Of a stretch of DNA of 64,000 bases, positions 55,631 to 63,963 are shown piece by piece. Both the position numbers and the translations under genes were made by a program. The notes under the pieces are model-generated. The model worked only from the letters and a program-made list of their open reading frames with translations, made no database searches and was not told the origin of the DNA. The DNA is from Nitrobacter sp047149785 (GTDB lineage Bacteria > Pseudomonadota > Alphaproteobacteria > Rhizobiales > Xanthobacteraceae). Each line of letters opens with the position of its first letter. Position 1 is the first letter of the stretch. Location of the stretch: assembly GCF_047149785.1 (NCBI RefSeq), contig NZ_BAAGBE010000001.1, forward strand, positions 2,108,001 to 2,172,000. The letters run 5' to 3'.

Positions 55631-55862
55631 TCCCCGAGCGATTTCAGGTCCCGTTCCAGGCTTCCCGGGTCACCTCGCAGCGGCCGGCTTGTCGGATCGC
55701 GCCTCGGCCCCGAGGCCCGCACTTGCCAGGTCCTCGGCCTCGGCATTCCCGATTGCCGGAGATCGGATGCACGTTGACGCAATGGGTTCAAGCCCGTACA
55801 GAGAGCGCGCACAATACCGCAGGATCATAGTGTTGCCTGTGTTCAGTGAGGTTCCCCCTACG

Positions 55863-58800
55863 ATGTCGCAATCGCGTCCGGTATCCGTCAGCAGCACGAT
55901 CGATGACATGAAGGCCGAGCGCAGCGCGCTCGAAGCCTTTGCCAATGATCGCGCCCGCGATTTCGTGGGCAGGCAGTCGGTCATTGCGCGCATCACCGAT
56001 CTCTGTCTCTCTCCCGCGAAAGATCTCTCCCCTACGAGAGAAATAGCGCCATGGGGAATCTGCGTTACCGGCGATCCGGGTTCGGGCAAGAGCGCGCTGT
56101 TCGGTGAAGTTCTGCGCCGGATGAAGGAGACCGACGCTTTTGTGCTCGCGCACGCCGCCGGCTCAAGCCCGCAAGCTTCGTCGGTCGACGCCATGCTGCG
56201 CCGCTGGATCGACGAACTCAGCAGCGCCCTCGGGGTTGGCGAGGTCGACCTTCCGACAAATATCGAACCCGAGATCCTCGAGAAGGCTTTCGCCTCGCTG
56301 CTTGCGCGCATGGCGTCGCAGCGCCGCGTGGTCATCCTGATCGACGCGCTTGACCGGTTCAGGAAGACCGCGCGCGGAAAGCTCACGACCTGGGTGCCGC
56401 GGCCGTGGCCGATCAATGCGCGGCTCGTCGCAACCGCCATTGCCGGCGGCGCCTCCAAAGCGCTGGCCGAGCGTCCGGGCGTGGAGGCGTTGACATTGCC
56501 GCCGCTGGACGCGAACGAGGCGCGCGGCCTCGCCGACGCCATGCGCAAGCGTTATCGCAGCAAAATCGGGCAACCGGTGATCGATGCGCTGCTTGAGAAA
56601 AAACATGCCGGCGCGCCCGCTTTCGGTCATCCGTTGTGGCTGGTGGTGGCCATCGAGGAACTCGAATTGCTCGGAACCGAGCACTTCGCCGACATGCAGC
56701 GCGAGTATTCCGGTGATCCGGCGGAACGCCTGCACAATGCGATGATGGACAGCGTCGGGAGCATGCCATCGGACATTCTACCGCTCTACCGCGCAACGTT
56801 TGACAGTGCTTCGGCAACATTGGGCGCCGCCCTCACCTCGGCGTTCATCGGCCTTATCTCCGCGAGCAGGTCGGGATGGCGAGAGAGCGATTTCCTCCAG
56901 TTGCTGCCGAAAGTCAGCGGCGAGCCGTGGGATGCGAAGCGTTTCGCCGCGCTGCTTCGCATGTTCCGTAGCCAGATTCACCAGCAAGGCAACCTTGCGC
57001 AGTGGAATTTCAACCACGCCCAGGCGCAGGCCGCCGCCCGCTCGCGCCGCGCTGGCCTGCGTATCTCGGATTCGCAACTGCACCTGCTGATCGCCGATCA
57101 CCTTCTGGCGCTGGCGTCCGACGATCCCCTGCGCGCGACTGAAACCATGGTTCACCTGCTGGCGAGCAAGGACGCCGCCCGGGCCGTCCGACACTACGGC
57201 GACTCATCGTTAAGCGGAGCGGAGCTGCAAGGCGCCACGCGCGCGCTCGCCGATGCCGTGATCTCTCCGGCGGCGGGCACTCCGGCGAGCGCGGCGCAAG
57301 AGATTTGCCGCCTGCTTGAGAACTCCGACGATTCTGCCCGCGCGCTCGTAGCCGAGCGTTTCCTCTTCAATCTTGATGAAGCGATCGAGCGGCACGTGTC
57401 TCCCGATGTCCGCCTGATCCTCCTGAGTGCGATCGAAAGAGCGTTCGAGCACCTGTTACGCACGGATGCCGATAACGCTCGCTGGCAGCGCGGTCTGTCG
57501 GTCTCGCGCGACCGCATCGGCGACGTGCTGGTCATGCAGGGCAAATTGCCCGATGCACTGAAATCCTTCCGCGACGTACTCGCGATCAGGGAGCGGCTGG
57601 CGAGCGCCGAGCCCGACAACATCGAGAGGCAGAGCGATCTGTCCATGTCGCACGAGAAGATCGGCGATGTGCTGGCTGTGCAAGGCAAGCTGCCCGAGGC
57701 GCTGGAAGCCTTCCGCAAGCAGCTCGCGGTCGCCCAGCGGCTGGCGAACGCCGCCCCCGACAACGCGGACCTGCAGCTCGGTCTGTCACTGTCGCACGAA
57801 AAGATCGGTGAAGCGTTGATGGCGCAGGGTAAGCTTCCCGAGGCGCTGGAAGCCTTCCGCAGCCAGCTCGAGATCACCGAACAGCTTGCGCGCGCCGCCG
57901 ACACCGATGACACCCCATGGCAGCGCGATCGAACGCTGTCCTACGATCGCGTCGGCGAGGTGCTGATGGCGCAGGGCAAGCTGCCCGAAGCGCTGGAGGT
58001 TTTGCGAGACGGGCTCGCGATCAAGGAGCGGCTGGCAAAGGCCCATCCCGACAACACCGGCTGGCAGCGCAGTCTGTTGCGCTCTTATGATCGTATCGGC
58101 GACGTGTTGGTGTCGCAGGGCAAGCTGCCCGATGCGATGACAGCTTTCCGCACGGGACTTGAGATCACCCAGCAACTGGCGCGCACTGAACCTGACAATG
58201 CCGGCTGGCAGCGCGATCTGTCGGTATCCCACGCCAAGATCGGCGACGTGCATGTGGCACAGAGCAGTCTCCCCGACGCGCTGAAATGCTTCCACGAAGG
58301 GCTGACGATCAGGCAGCGATTGGCGAACGCCGACCCCGACAATGTCGACTGGCAACGCGGCCTGGCGGTGTCCTACGATCGGATCGGCGACGTGCTGATG
58401 GCCCAGGAAAATCCGTCCGAGGCGCTGAAGGCCTTCCAGGACCAGCTCGCAATCGCCGAGCGGCTCGTGCAGGCAGACCCGGGCAATTCGGGCTGGCAGC
58501 GCGATCTCTCGGTGTCCCACGAGAAGGTCGGCGACGTGCTGTTTACGCAAGGCAATCTGCCCGAGGCGCTGAAATCCTTCCGCGATGCGCTTGCGATCCG
58601 AGAGCGGCTGGCGCGCAACGATCCCGGCAACGCCGACTGGCAGCGCAGCCTTTCAGTATCGCACGATTGCATCGGCGACGTGCTGGAAGCGCAGGGTGAC
58701 CTGCCCGAGGCGTTGAAAGCCTATCGTAACGCGCTTGCGATCCGGCAGCGACTGGCGCAAAGCGACCCCGGCAACGTCAGTTGGCAGCGTGATCTTACGG

Positions 58801-59123
58801 TGTCCTGCTCTCGTGTCGGCGAAGCGCTGGAAGCGCTGGGCAATCTGGACGAGGCGCTGAAATCCTTTAACGAAGGGCTGGCGATCCTCGAGCGGCTGTC
58901 GCTTGCCGACCCCGGCAACGTCGACTTGCAGCGCAACGTCGCCATCAACCAGGGGCACCTTGCCGATGTGTATCGCCGGTCGAATGACCCCGACAATGCA
59001 ATGACTGCGCTGCGGCAGGGACAAGCCGCCATGGAGCGGGTCGTCAGGCGCGCGCCGGATAACGCCGGCTGGAAGAAAGATCTGGATTGGTTCAACGAGC
59101 AGATCGAGACCATGACGGAATAA
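55863..59123 (+). CDS. STAND-type NTPase with eleven tandem TPR-like repeats
   Basis: A 1086-residue protein of signal-transduction ATPase (STAND/NACHT-like) architecture. A GRQ motif precedes Walker A GDPGSGKS (70-77); Walker B is VVILIDALD (155-163), and a winged-helix-like region lies about 300-400. Residues 540-1070 are eleven tandem 49-residue TPR-like repeats of the form WQRDLSVSHEKIGDVL plus an ALKSFRDALAIRERLA helix, with a partial twelfth. There is no signal peptide or obvious effector domain. The start is uncertain: 55767 has a better Shine-Dalgarno (GGAG), but the codons between the two ATGs look non-coding. Confidence 0.85.
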   Translation: MSQSRPVSVSSTIDDMKAERSALEAFANDRARDFVGRQSVIARITDLCLSPAKDLSPTREIAPWGICVTGDPGSGKSALFGEVLRRMKETDAFVLAHAAGSSPQASSVDAMLRRWIDELSSALGVGEVDLPTNIEPEILEKAFASLLARMASQRRVVILIDALDRFRKTARGKLTTWVPRPWPINARLVATAIAGGASKALAERPGVEALTLPPLDANEARGLADAMRKRYRSKIGQPVIDALLEKKHAGAPAFGHPLWLVVAIEELELLGTEHFADMQREYSGDPAERLHNAMMDSVGSMPSDILPLYRATFDSASATLGAALTSAFIGLISASRSGWRESDFLQLLPKVSGEPWDAKRFAALLRMFRSQIHQQGNLAQWNFNHAQAQAAARSRRAGLRISDSQLHLLIADHLLALASDDPLRATETMVHLLASKDAARAVRHYGDSSLSGAELQGATRALADAVISPAAGTPASAAQEICRLLENSDDSARALVAERFLFNLDEAIERHVSPDVRLILLSAIERAFEHLLRTDADNARWQRGLSVSRDRIGDVLVMQGKLPDALKSFRDVLAIRERLASAEPDNIERQSDLSMSHEKIGDVLAVQGKLPEALEAFRKQLAVAQRLANAAPDNADLQLGLSLSHEKIGEALMAQGKLPEALEAFRSQLEITEQLARAADTDDTPWQRDRTLSYDRVGEVLMAQGKLPEALEVLRDGLAIKERLAKAHPDNTGWQRSLLRSYDRIGDVLVSQGKLPDAMTAFRTGLEITQQLARTEPDNAGWQRDLSVSHAKIGDVHVAQSSLPDALKCFHEGLTIRQRLANADPDNVDWQRGLAVSYDRIGDVLMAQENPSEALKAFQDQLAIAERLVQADPGNSGWQRDLSVSHEKVGDVLFTQGNLPEALKSFRDALAIRERLARNDPGNADWQRSLSVSHDCIGDVLEAQGDLPEALKAYRNALAIRQRLAQSDPGNVSWQRDLTVSCSRVGEALEALGNLDEALKSFNEGLAILERLSLADPGNVDLQRNVAINQGHLADVYRRSNDPDNAMTALRQGQAAMERVVRRAPDNAGWKKDLDWFNEQIETMTE

Positions 59124-59380
59124 TCCGTCTGCATCCGGATAAACATGGTCGGCGGCGACGCGCCTTGCGGCATCGCTGAATCGATCGCGCGCGCTGCGCT
59201 ACGGCCGCCCGGTCGCTCTCCTTTCCACGCCTGTCAAGTCCTCGCATGCGAAATCTCTCGCGGCGCGCGAATCACGACGACGTACATTGCACGGTATGCA
59301 GATATCTGATATGCGTTTGCGCGATAACGGTGCTGCCTGAGGGGTGGCGATCGGAAAAATCAAATTCAGGGGGGAACGTA

Positions 59381-60199
59381 ATGGCCGATTATGCGAATGC
59401 CAGCGTTGTAATCGAAACGGTACCGCCGGCAGAGATGGGAGCCGCGCTGGCCGCAGATGCCGCCAAGAAAGCCAAGTTCGGCACCATTCACCTGCTCGTT
59501 CGCGGCTTTTTGTGCACGCCCTTTCTGGCCTACGGAGCCTGCGTGGTCTTCGCGATGGTCGCCGCCGGCATCCCGCTCGGTGCGGCCGGTCTCATCTTCC
59601 CGGCCGGTTACGTCACGCTGAGCTTCCTCGGCCTGGAGATGGCGACCGGCAGTTTCGCGACGATGCCGATCGGCATGTACGCCGGAACGGTCACGCCGTT
59701 CCAACTGGTTCGCAACTGGACCTGGACGCTGATCGGCAACCTGGCCGGGGGTATATTCTTTGGCTGGCTGCTCTGGTTCTCATTGACCAAGGGCGGCTCC
59801 ATCGAGCCGGACAGCATGCTCAAGGTCATTGCCAAGACCGCCGAGGCCAAGGTGAGCTATATCCACTACGGCGTTATTGGCTGGTGCGCCGCCATCGGCA
59901 AGGGTGTGCTTTGTAACTGGCTGGTGAGCCTCGGGTCCGTCATGTCCAAGGCCACGCGCAGCACCGTGGGCCGGGTAATCCTGATGTGGATCCCGATCGG
60001 GATGTTCTTCGCGCTGGGGTTCGAGCACACCGTGGTCAACATGTGGCTGTTCCCGACCGCTATCCTCTCCGGCGCCCATGTAAGCATCTACGAGTGGTGG
60101 GTGTGGAACCAGATCCCGGTCACCATCGGTAATATCCTTGGCGCGATGGTTCTGAACGGTACGCTGTGGTACTTCACTCATACCCTGCAAAGAGACTAA
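59381..60199 (+). CDS. Formate/nitrite transporter (FNT) family channel
   Basis: A 272-residue pentameric FNT channel with six predicted spans. Landmarks are FLAYGACVVFAM, the conserved pore His about 216 in LGFEHTVVNMWLFP and the KGVLCNWLVSLG re-entrant block. The start has GGGGGA 5 bases before the ATG. It exports or imports nitrite or formate. In a nitrite-oxidising or nitrite-respiring organism it would supply or drain nitrite. It has no operon partner; palindromic repeats follow it. Confidence 0.92.
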   Translation: MADYANASVVIETVPPAEMGAALAADAAKKAKFGTIHLLVRGFLCTPFLAYGACVVFAMVAAGIPLGAAGLIFPAGYVTLSFLGLEMATGSFATMPIGMYAGTVTPFQLVRNWTWTLIGNLAGGIFFGWLLWFSLTKGGSIEPDSMLKVIAKTAEAKVSYIHYGVIGWCAAIGKGVLCNWLVSLGSVMSKATRSTVGRVILMWIPIGMFFALGFEHTVVNMWLFPTAILSGAHVSIYEWWVWNQIPVTIGNILGAMVLNGTLWYFTHTLQRD

Positions 60200-60225
60200 A
60201 GCGCGTCAGATTTGACTGAGTTGTC

Positions 60226-60304
60226 ATGCCCGGCCTCGTGCCGGGCATTGACGTTTTGAAGCGGAAATCTCAAAGACGTGGATGGCCGGGACAAGCCCGG
60301 CCAT
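60226..60304. repeat. Two palindromes after the FNT gene
   Basis: ATGCCCGGC-CTCGT-GCCGGGCAT at 60226-60248 and ATGGCCGGG-ACAAG-CCCGGCCAT at 60282-60304. The second is one loop base different from 4409-4431. Either may stop transcription of the FNT gene, though neither has a T-run. Confidence 0.8.
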
Positions 60305-60431
60305 GACGTGTTGAAACACTTCATCCTCAACCCATCCCGCGCTAGGGCGCTCTTTTCCGGAAACGGGGCTCGAAGTCCTCGAACCGGAGCATTAGTTGAA
60401 GGAGGATCAGCAGCAACTTGTGAGGTGATCC

Positions 60432-61388
60432 ATGCGCATTTTCGTTGCCGGGGCGACGGGCGCTGTCGGACGCCGTCTGGTTCCGCGCTTGGTCAACAGA
60501 GGGCATAGCGTGGCCGGATTGACGCGAACGCCCGCGAAAACGGACCTCTTGAGGAAACTCGGCGCCGACCCCGTGGTCGCTGATGCGCTCGACGAGAAAG
60601 CCATTCATGCCGCGGTTGTGGCAGCGCGCCCGGATGTGATCGTGCATCAACTCACGGATTTGAAGGGTGCGTCAGACCTGCGCAAATTCGACCGCACCTT
60701 CGCGAGCAGCAACCGGCTGCGCACAGTCGGAACCAACCATCTCCTCGCAGCCGCGCAGGCCTGCGGCGCGAAGCGAATGGTCGCGCAAAGCTTCTGCGGC
60801 TGGCCCTATGCACGGATCGGCGGTCACGTGAAGACTGAAGACGATCCGCTCGATCAGGATCCGCCGCAGGAACTCCGCGGCACGCTCGACGCGATCCGCT
60901 ATCTCGAGCACGCCGTTACGACGACGCCGGGCCTGGTCGGCGTTGCGCTACGCTATGGCGGATTCTATGGCCCCGATACCGGGTTCTGCGATCCGTCCGT
61001 TTTGGAACAGATTCGCAAGCGCCGCATGCCGCTGATCGGCGGCGGAACGGGATGGTGGTCGTTCCTGCATGTCGACGATGCCGCCGAAGCGGCCGCGCTC
61101 GCGGTCGAGCGTGGCGAGGGCGTTTACAATATTGTCGACGATGATCCCGCGCCGGTGCATGCCTGGCTCACGGAGATCGCCAAGATGCTCGGGGCAAAAC
61201 CGCCGTTCCGTGTTCCCGCATGGCTCGGCCGCCTTTTGGCCGGGCAGCATCTCGTCGTCATGATGACCGAGTCCCGCGCGGGATCGAACGCCAAGGCCGA
61301 GCGGGAACTCGGGTGGTCGCCAAGCTATCCGTCCTGGCGGCAAGGCTTTTCCGAAATCATCGGAAAGGAAATGCGGTCGGCCGCATAG
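60432..61388 (+). CDS. NAD(P)-dependent SDR-family oxidoreductase / epimerase
   Basis: A 318-residue extended SDR. The cofactor motif MRIFVAGATGAVGRRLVPRL gives GATGAVG; HVDDAAEAAALAVERGEGVYNI and the C-terminal LGWSPSYPSWRQGF (NAD-dependent epimerase family end) are present. The catalytic YXXXK is not clear (the region around CGWPYARIGGHVK is the likely site), so enzyme activity should be read cautiously. GAGG lies 6 bases before the ATG. Confidence 0.85.
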   Translation: MRIFVAGATGAVGRRLVPRLVNRGHSVAGLTRTPAKTDLLRKLGADPVVADALDEKAIHAAVVAARPDVIVHQLTDLKGASDLRKFDRTFASSNRLRTVGTNHLLAAAQACGAKRMVAQSFCGWPYARIGGHVKTEDDPLDQDPPQELRGTLDAIRYLEHAVTTTPGLVGVALRYGGFYGPDTGFCDPSVLEQIRKRRMPLIGGGTGWWSFLHVDDAAEAAALAVERGEGVYNIVDDDPAPVHAWLTEIAKMLGAKPPFRVPAWLGRLLAGQHLVVMMTESRAGSNAKAERELGWSPSYPSWRQGFSEIIGKEMRSAA

Positions 61389-61604
61389 ATCAAATTGGCC
61401 GCAGGAAGACAATCATCATGTGCGGCCAGCATGTGCGGCGACGGCTGGCGCGGGGATGCCGCCTTATTCCGAGTTGGGAATATGGTGGCTTCCGCGACAC
61501 CGTGTCCGCATTGTTGAAGCGTTTCCAGCCACGCGAGAAGCGCAAGTCGGAAGCGAGGCTTAACGCAAGCTCCTAGTCCATCCGTAGGCAGCCTGCATCA
61601 CCCA

Positions 61605-61814
61605 TCAAACGAGCGACAAATTCTCTGCGCTGGTCTTGCCGCGCATCTTATCCGTCTTCGCCTCGAAATTGACCTTCTGGCCTTCGGCGAGGCCTGTGAG
61701 GCCCGCACGCTCGACCGCGCTGATGTGCACGAACACGTCGTTGCCGCCGTCGTTCGGCTGGATGAAGCCAAAACCCTTCTGGCCGTTAAACCACTTCACT
61801 GTACCTGTCGTCAT
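61605..61814 (-). CDS. cspA: Cold-shock domain protein
   Basis: A 69-residue single cold-shock domain with RNP1 KGFGFIQ and RNP2 VFVHI (VKWFNGQKGFGFI, then DVFVHISAVERAG). It binds single-stranded RNA or DNA and melts structured mRNA. The ATG at 61814 is preceded by GGGAGAGAAG; a longer 5' leader that could fold in the cold extends to about 61930. The family has several copies per genome, so the symbol is generic. Confidence 0.93.
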   Translation of the reverse strand: MTTGTVKWFNGQKGFGFIQPNDGGNDVFVHISAVERAGLTGLAEGQKVNFEAKTDKMRGKTSAENLSLV

Positions 61815-62081
61815 AACTTCTCTCCCAGAGCACGCATGCTTATAGTCTCGCGCGACCTCCGCACGAGTGTCGATCCAATTTCAGCGATGTCCAAGGAAAG
61901 AGCCCGAAGGCGCGCTTACAAGACAACTGCGCAAATCGAATGATCTCACGCTATAGGTATTCTGAGGAATAGCAAGCGCTCAATTGTATTCAGCTGAAGA
62001 CGAGATTGAACGCCATTCGGCCTTCTCGTTCTGCAGATGGAAAATAGCGGATATCGACAAGACCTAATATCACGACCAGTG

Positions 62082-62355
62082 ATGCCAACGGCGCTGCCAC
62101 CGAGGTCGCTGCATCGAGAGATGAACCGGCTGTTCGACGACGCCTTTCGGGGTTTCGACGGCCGCCTGCCGACATTTGGCTAGCCTGTCGTCCTTCAACG
62201 GGATCTGGCCGAACGTCGAGATCTCCGAGACCGACAAGGAGATCAAGGTGACGGCCGAGATTCCTGGTCAACGGCGAATGGCTATCCATCGTCATTTTCG
62301 AGTGAGAGAAGGCCGAGCAGGCTTCAAGCTCGAGCAGCGGGTGGGGCTATGTGGA
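62082..62355 (+). pseudogene. Hsp20 / small heat-shock protein remnant
   Basis: An ATG at 62082 opens MPTALPPRSLHREMNRLFDD, then AFRGFDGRLPTFG and a stop. After one frame change the text continues NGIWPNVEISETDKEIKVTA, then EIPG, the start of an alpha-crystallin domain. The rest is shortened; only VNGEWLSI and EKAEQ-like bits remain. Intact relatives are about 165 residues. It lies close to csp and reads away from it. Confidence 0.75.
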
Positions 62356-62523
62356 AGGACGCTCAGGAGCCGCTGCGTCGGCTTGGTCACGCGGATCGGC
62401 TTTACGCGGCGGGTCTTTATCCCGCGTCTCGTTTGACAGCCATGGTGCACCTCGCACGGCGTCCCATACGACCAACACCGCCCCAAGCAATGTTGAGAGT
62501 AACAGAAGAAGGATCTCCGTCAT
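62347..62523 (-). CDS. Possible small membrane protein
   Basis: A 58-residue ORF with one hydrophobic span at its N-terminus (MTEILLLLLSTLLGAVLVVW), followed by a polar tail rich in Arg, Asp and Pro. It overlaps the end of the Hsp20 remnant on the opposite strand. No Shine-Dalgarno is close. It is kept because the topology is clean, but it could be chance. Confidence 0.35.
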   Translation of the reverse strand: MTEILLLLLSTLLGAVLVVWDAVRGAPWLSNETRDKDPPRKADPRDQADAAAPERPST

Positions 62524-62839
62524 GATCGGTACCGCAGGTGATCTCCAAAGGGGAGATGGCAACTTTTACGCGTCCGTCGCCCATCCGTATCAGACTCCGG
62601 TTCGACCGAACGAGCGCACTGGTATCAGCTTGGTTCCTCCGCCCCTATTCGTCATCTACTGATCGTCGGGACCACGCCTATCATGCGTTTTAGATATTCG
62701 CGCAGAGCCGATGCGGTTCCTGCACCAAACTAAATGGTGCATTTCTACTAGAAAATGGTGTTGAGGAACTAACTGCAGTTCAGGGCGTTGTCTCCTCGAT
62801 TCAGCAACATCGACACATCCTTCAACACAGGGGACAGCC
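62524..62839. other. Intergenic region upstream of the LuxR regulator
   Basis: A 316-base gap with low coding potential on both strands. The one clear element is the palindrome TTTCTA-C-TAGAAA at 62742-62754. The promoter of the LuxR gene is expected in 62700-62835. Confidence 0.45.
62742..62754. promoter_or_regulatory. Palindrome TTTCTACTAGAAA, operator candidate
   Basis: A 6+1+6 perfect inverted repeat 86-98 bases upstream of the LuxR-family start. The core TTCTACTAG recurs upstream of kaiB (63502-63510). Confidence 0.4.
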
Positions 62840-63493
62840 ATGGACCAGGTGGTGAGTGATCGTCTCCATGAGACCGAATGGGAATTGCTCCTTAGTGGCT
62901 TGAGCAATGGGCTTATTCTCGTCAGATCGAATGGCGAGATCGCCTGGATGGACGATAAAACCCGCCGTCGCGTGAACGGCGGGTTGCAAAATCTCGACCT
63001 TCCCATCCGAAAATCCGACGGATGTGCGATCGACTGCTTTATTACCGCCGTCCCTGTAACGATCAATGGCGAGCGGACGGTAGTGTGCGTCATGCAGGAG
63101 ATGAACGATCGGAAGGAATTCGGGCATGACCTGCTGGCCGCTATTGAAGGCGTCATGGCCGATACGTCTCGTGCAATCCTCGATAAGCTCAAGGCATTGC
63201 GCCAAACCGCCCCGTTGCGGGCGCCATCATCGGACTTGGATCTTCTGACGGACCGTGAACGCGAGGTTCTGGGGCTCATTTGCGAGGGCCGCAGTGACGC
63301 CGAGATGAGCCGTATGCTGCATCTGTCACCGAATACGGTGCGTAATCACATCGCAGCGCTGTTTCGCAAGATAGGCGTGAACAGGCGTAGCGCCGCTATT
63401 ATCTGGGCGCGTGAGCGCGCCATCACCACTCGAGACGCACTCGGGACGAAGCGGCAACGCTGTGGCCCCTCGGACGACAAACCCTCCGCTTGA
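62840..63493 (+). CDS. LuxR-family regulator with a PAS-like N-terminal domain
   Basis: A 217-residue transcription factor. Residues 1-95 (SGLSNGLILVRSNGEIAWMD and on) look like a compact PAS domain. Residues 130-195 hold a LuxR HTH: LLTDREREVLGLICEGRSDA, then EMSRMLHLSPNTVRNHIAAL and FRKIGVNRRSAA. There is no receiver domain, so it senses directly. AGGGGA lies 6 bases before the ATG. It precedes kaiB by 182 bases in the same direction. Confidence 0.9.
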   Translation: MDQVVSDRLHETEWELLLSGLSNGLILVRSNGEIAWMDDKTRRRVNGGLQNLDLPIRKSDGCAIDCFITAVPVTINGERTVVCVMQEMNDRKEFGHDLLAAIEGVMADTSRAILDKLKALRQTAPLRAPSSDLDLLTDREREVLGLICEGRSDAEMSRMLHLSPNTVRNHIAALFRKIGVNRRSAAIIWARERAITTRDALGTKRQRCGPSDDKPSA

Positions 63494-63501
63494 GGCAAGT
63501 C

Positions 63502-63515
63502 TTCTACTAGTAGGG
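63502..63515. promoter_or_regulatory. Second TTCTACTAG site, upstream of kaiB
   Basis: TTCTACTAGTAG at 63502-63513 contains the palindrome CTACTAGTAG and repeats the 9-mer core of the site upstream of the LuxR gene. It sits about 160 bases before the kaiB start. Confidence 0.35.
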
Positions 63516-63675
63516 TGGTATTTTCCAATCTCTTGCACAAGGCGCGCGCGCACTGTTTCCTAGTGCGACCCGTCATGTCGACGAGGTGCTCAGGCCTGAG
63601 CGGTGCCACCGTTTGTTAGGCCGCACCACGCCATGGCGGGACGACTACCTTGTAACTCCAACAAGGCGATAGCCG

Positions 63676-63963
63676 GTGACCGAGTTCGTGCTTCGACTCT
63701 ACATTGCTGGACACTCCGCCGTCTCCCGTCGGGCAAAGCAAAATCTCGATCGCTTGCAACGTCTCATCAAACCACAGGGCGGGGACGTGGAAGTCATTGA
63801 CATTCTCGCGCAGCCGGAGCTCGCCGAGCAGGCTCGCATTCTGGCTACACCGACTCTCTCTTATGAGCACCCCGTGCGCCCGCGCCGCATTGTCGGTGAT
63901 CTCAGCGACACGAGAAGCGTTCTCGATTTTCTGGGGATAGAGTTGAAGAGGGATACCGCATGA
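63676..63963 (+). CDS. kaiB: Circadian clock-type protein KaiB
   Basis: A 95-residue KaiB: EFVLRLYIAGHSAVSRRAKQ, then NLDRLQRLIKPQGGDVEVID and LAQPELAEQARILATPTL, with the RRIVGDLSDTRSVLDFLGIE end. The GDLS motif and the thioredoxin-like length fit the family. In cyanobacteria KaiB binds KaiC in the clock; in Rhodopseudomonas it forms part of a simpler timer or stress system. A GTG start with AAGG 8 bases upstream is used. The stop overlaps the next gene as ATGA. Confidence 0.93.
   Translation: MTEFVLRLYIAGHSAVSRRAKQNLDRLQRLIKPQGGDVEVIDILAQPELAEQARILATPTLSYEHPVRPRRIVGDLSDTRSVLDFLGIELKRDTA

Noticed and set aside
57480..59075. The 147-150 base periodicity, considered as a non-coding satellite or CRISPR-like array
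   Set aside because: The period is a multiple of three, the frame stays open, and the unit translates to a regular helical repeat.
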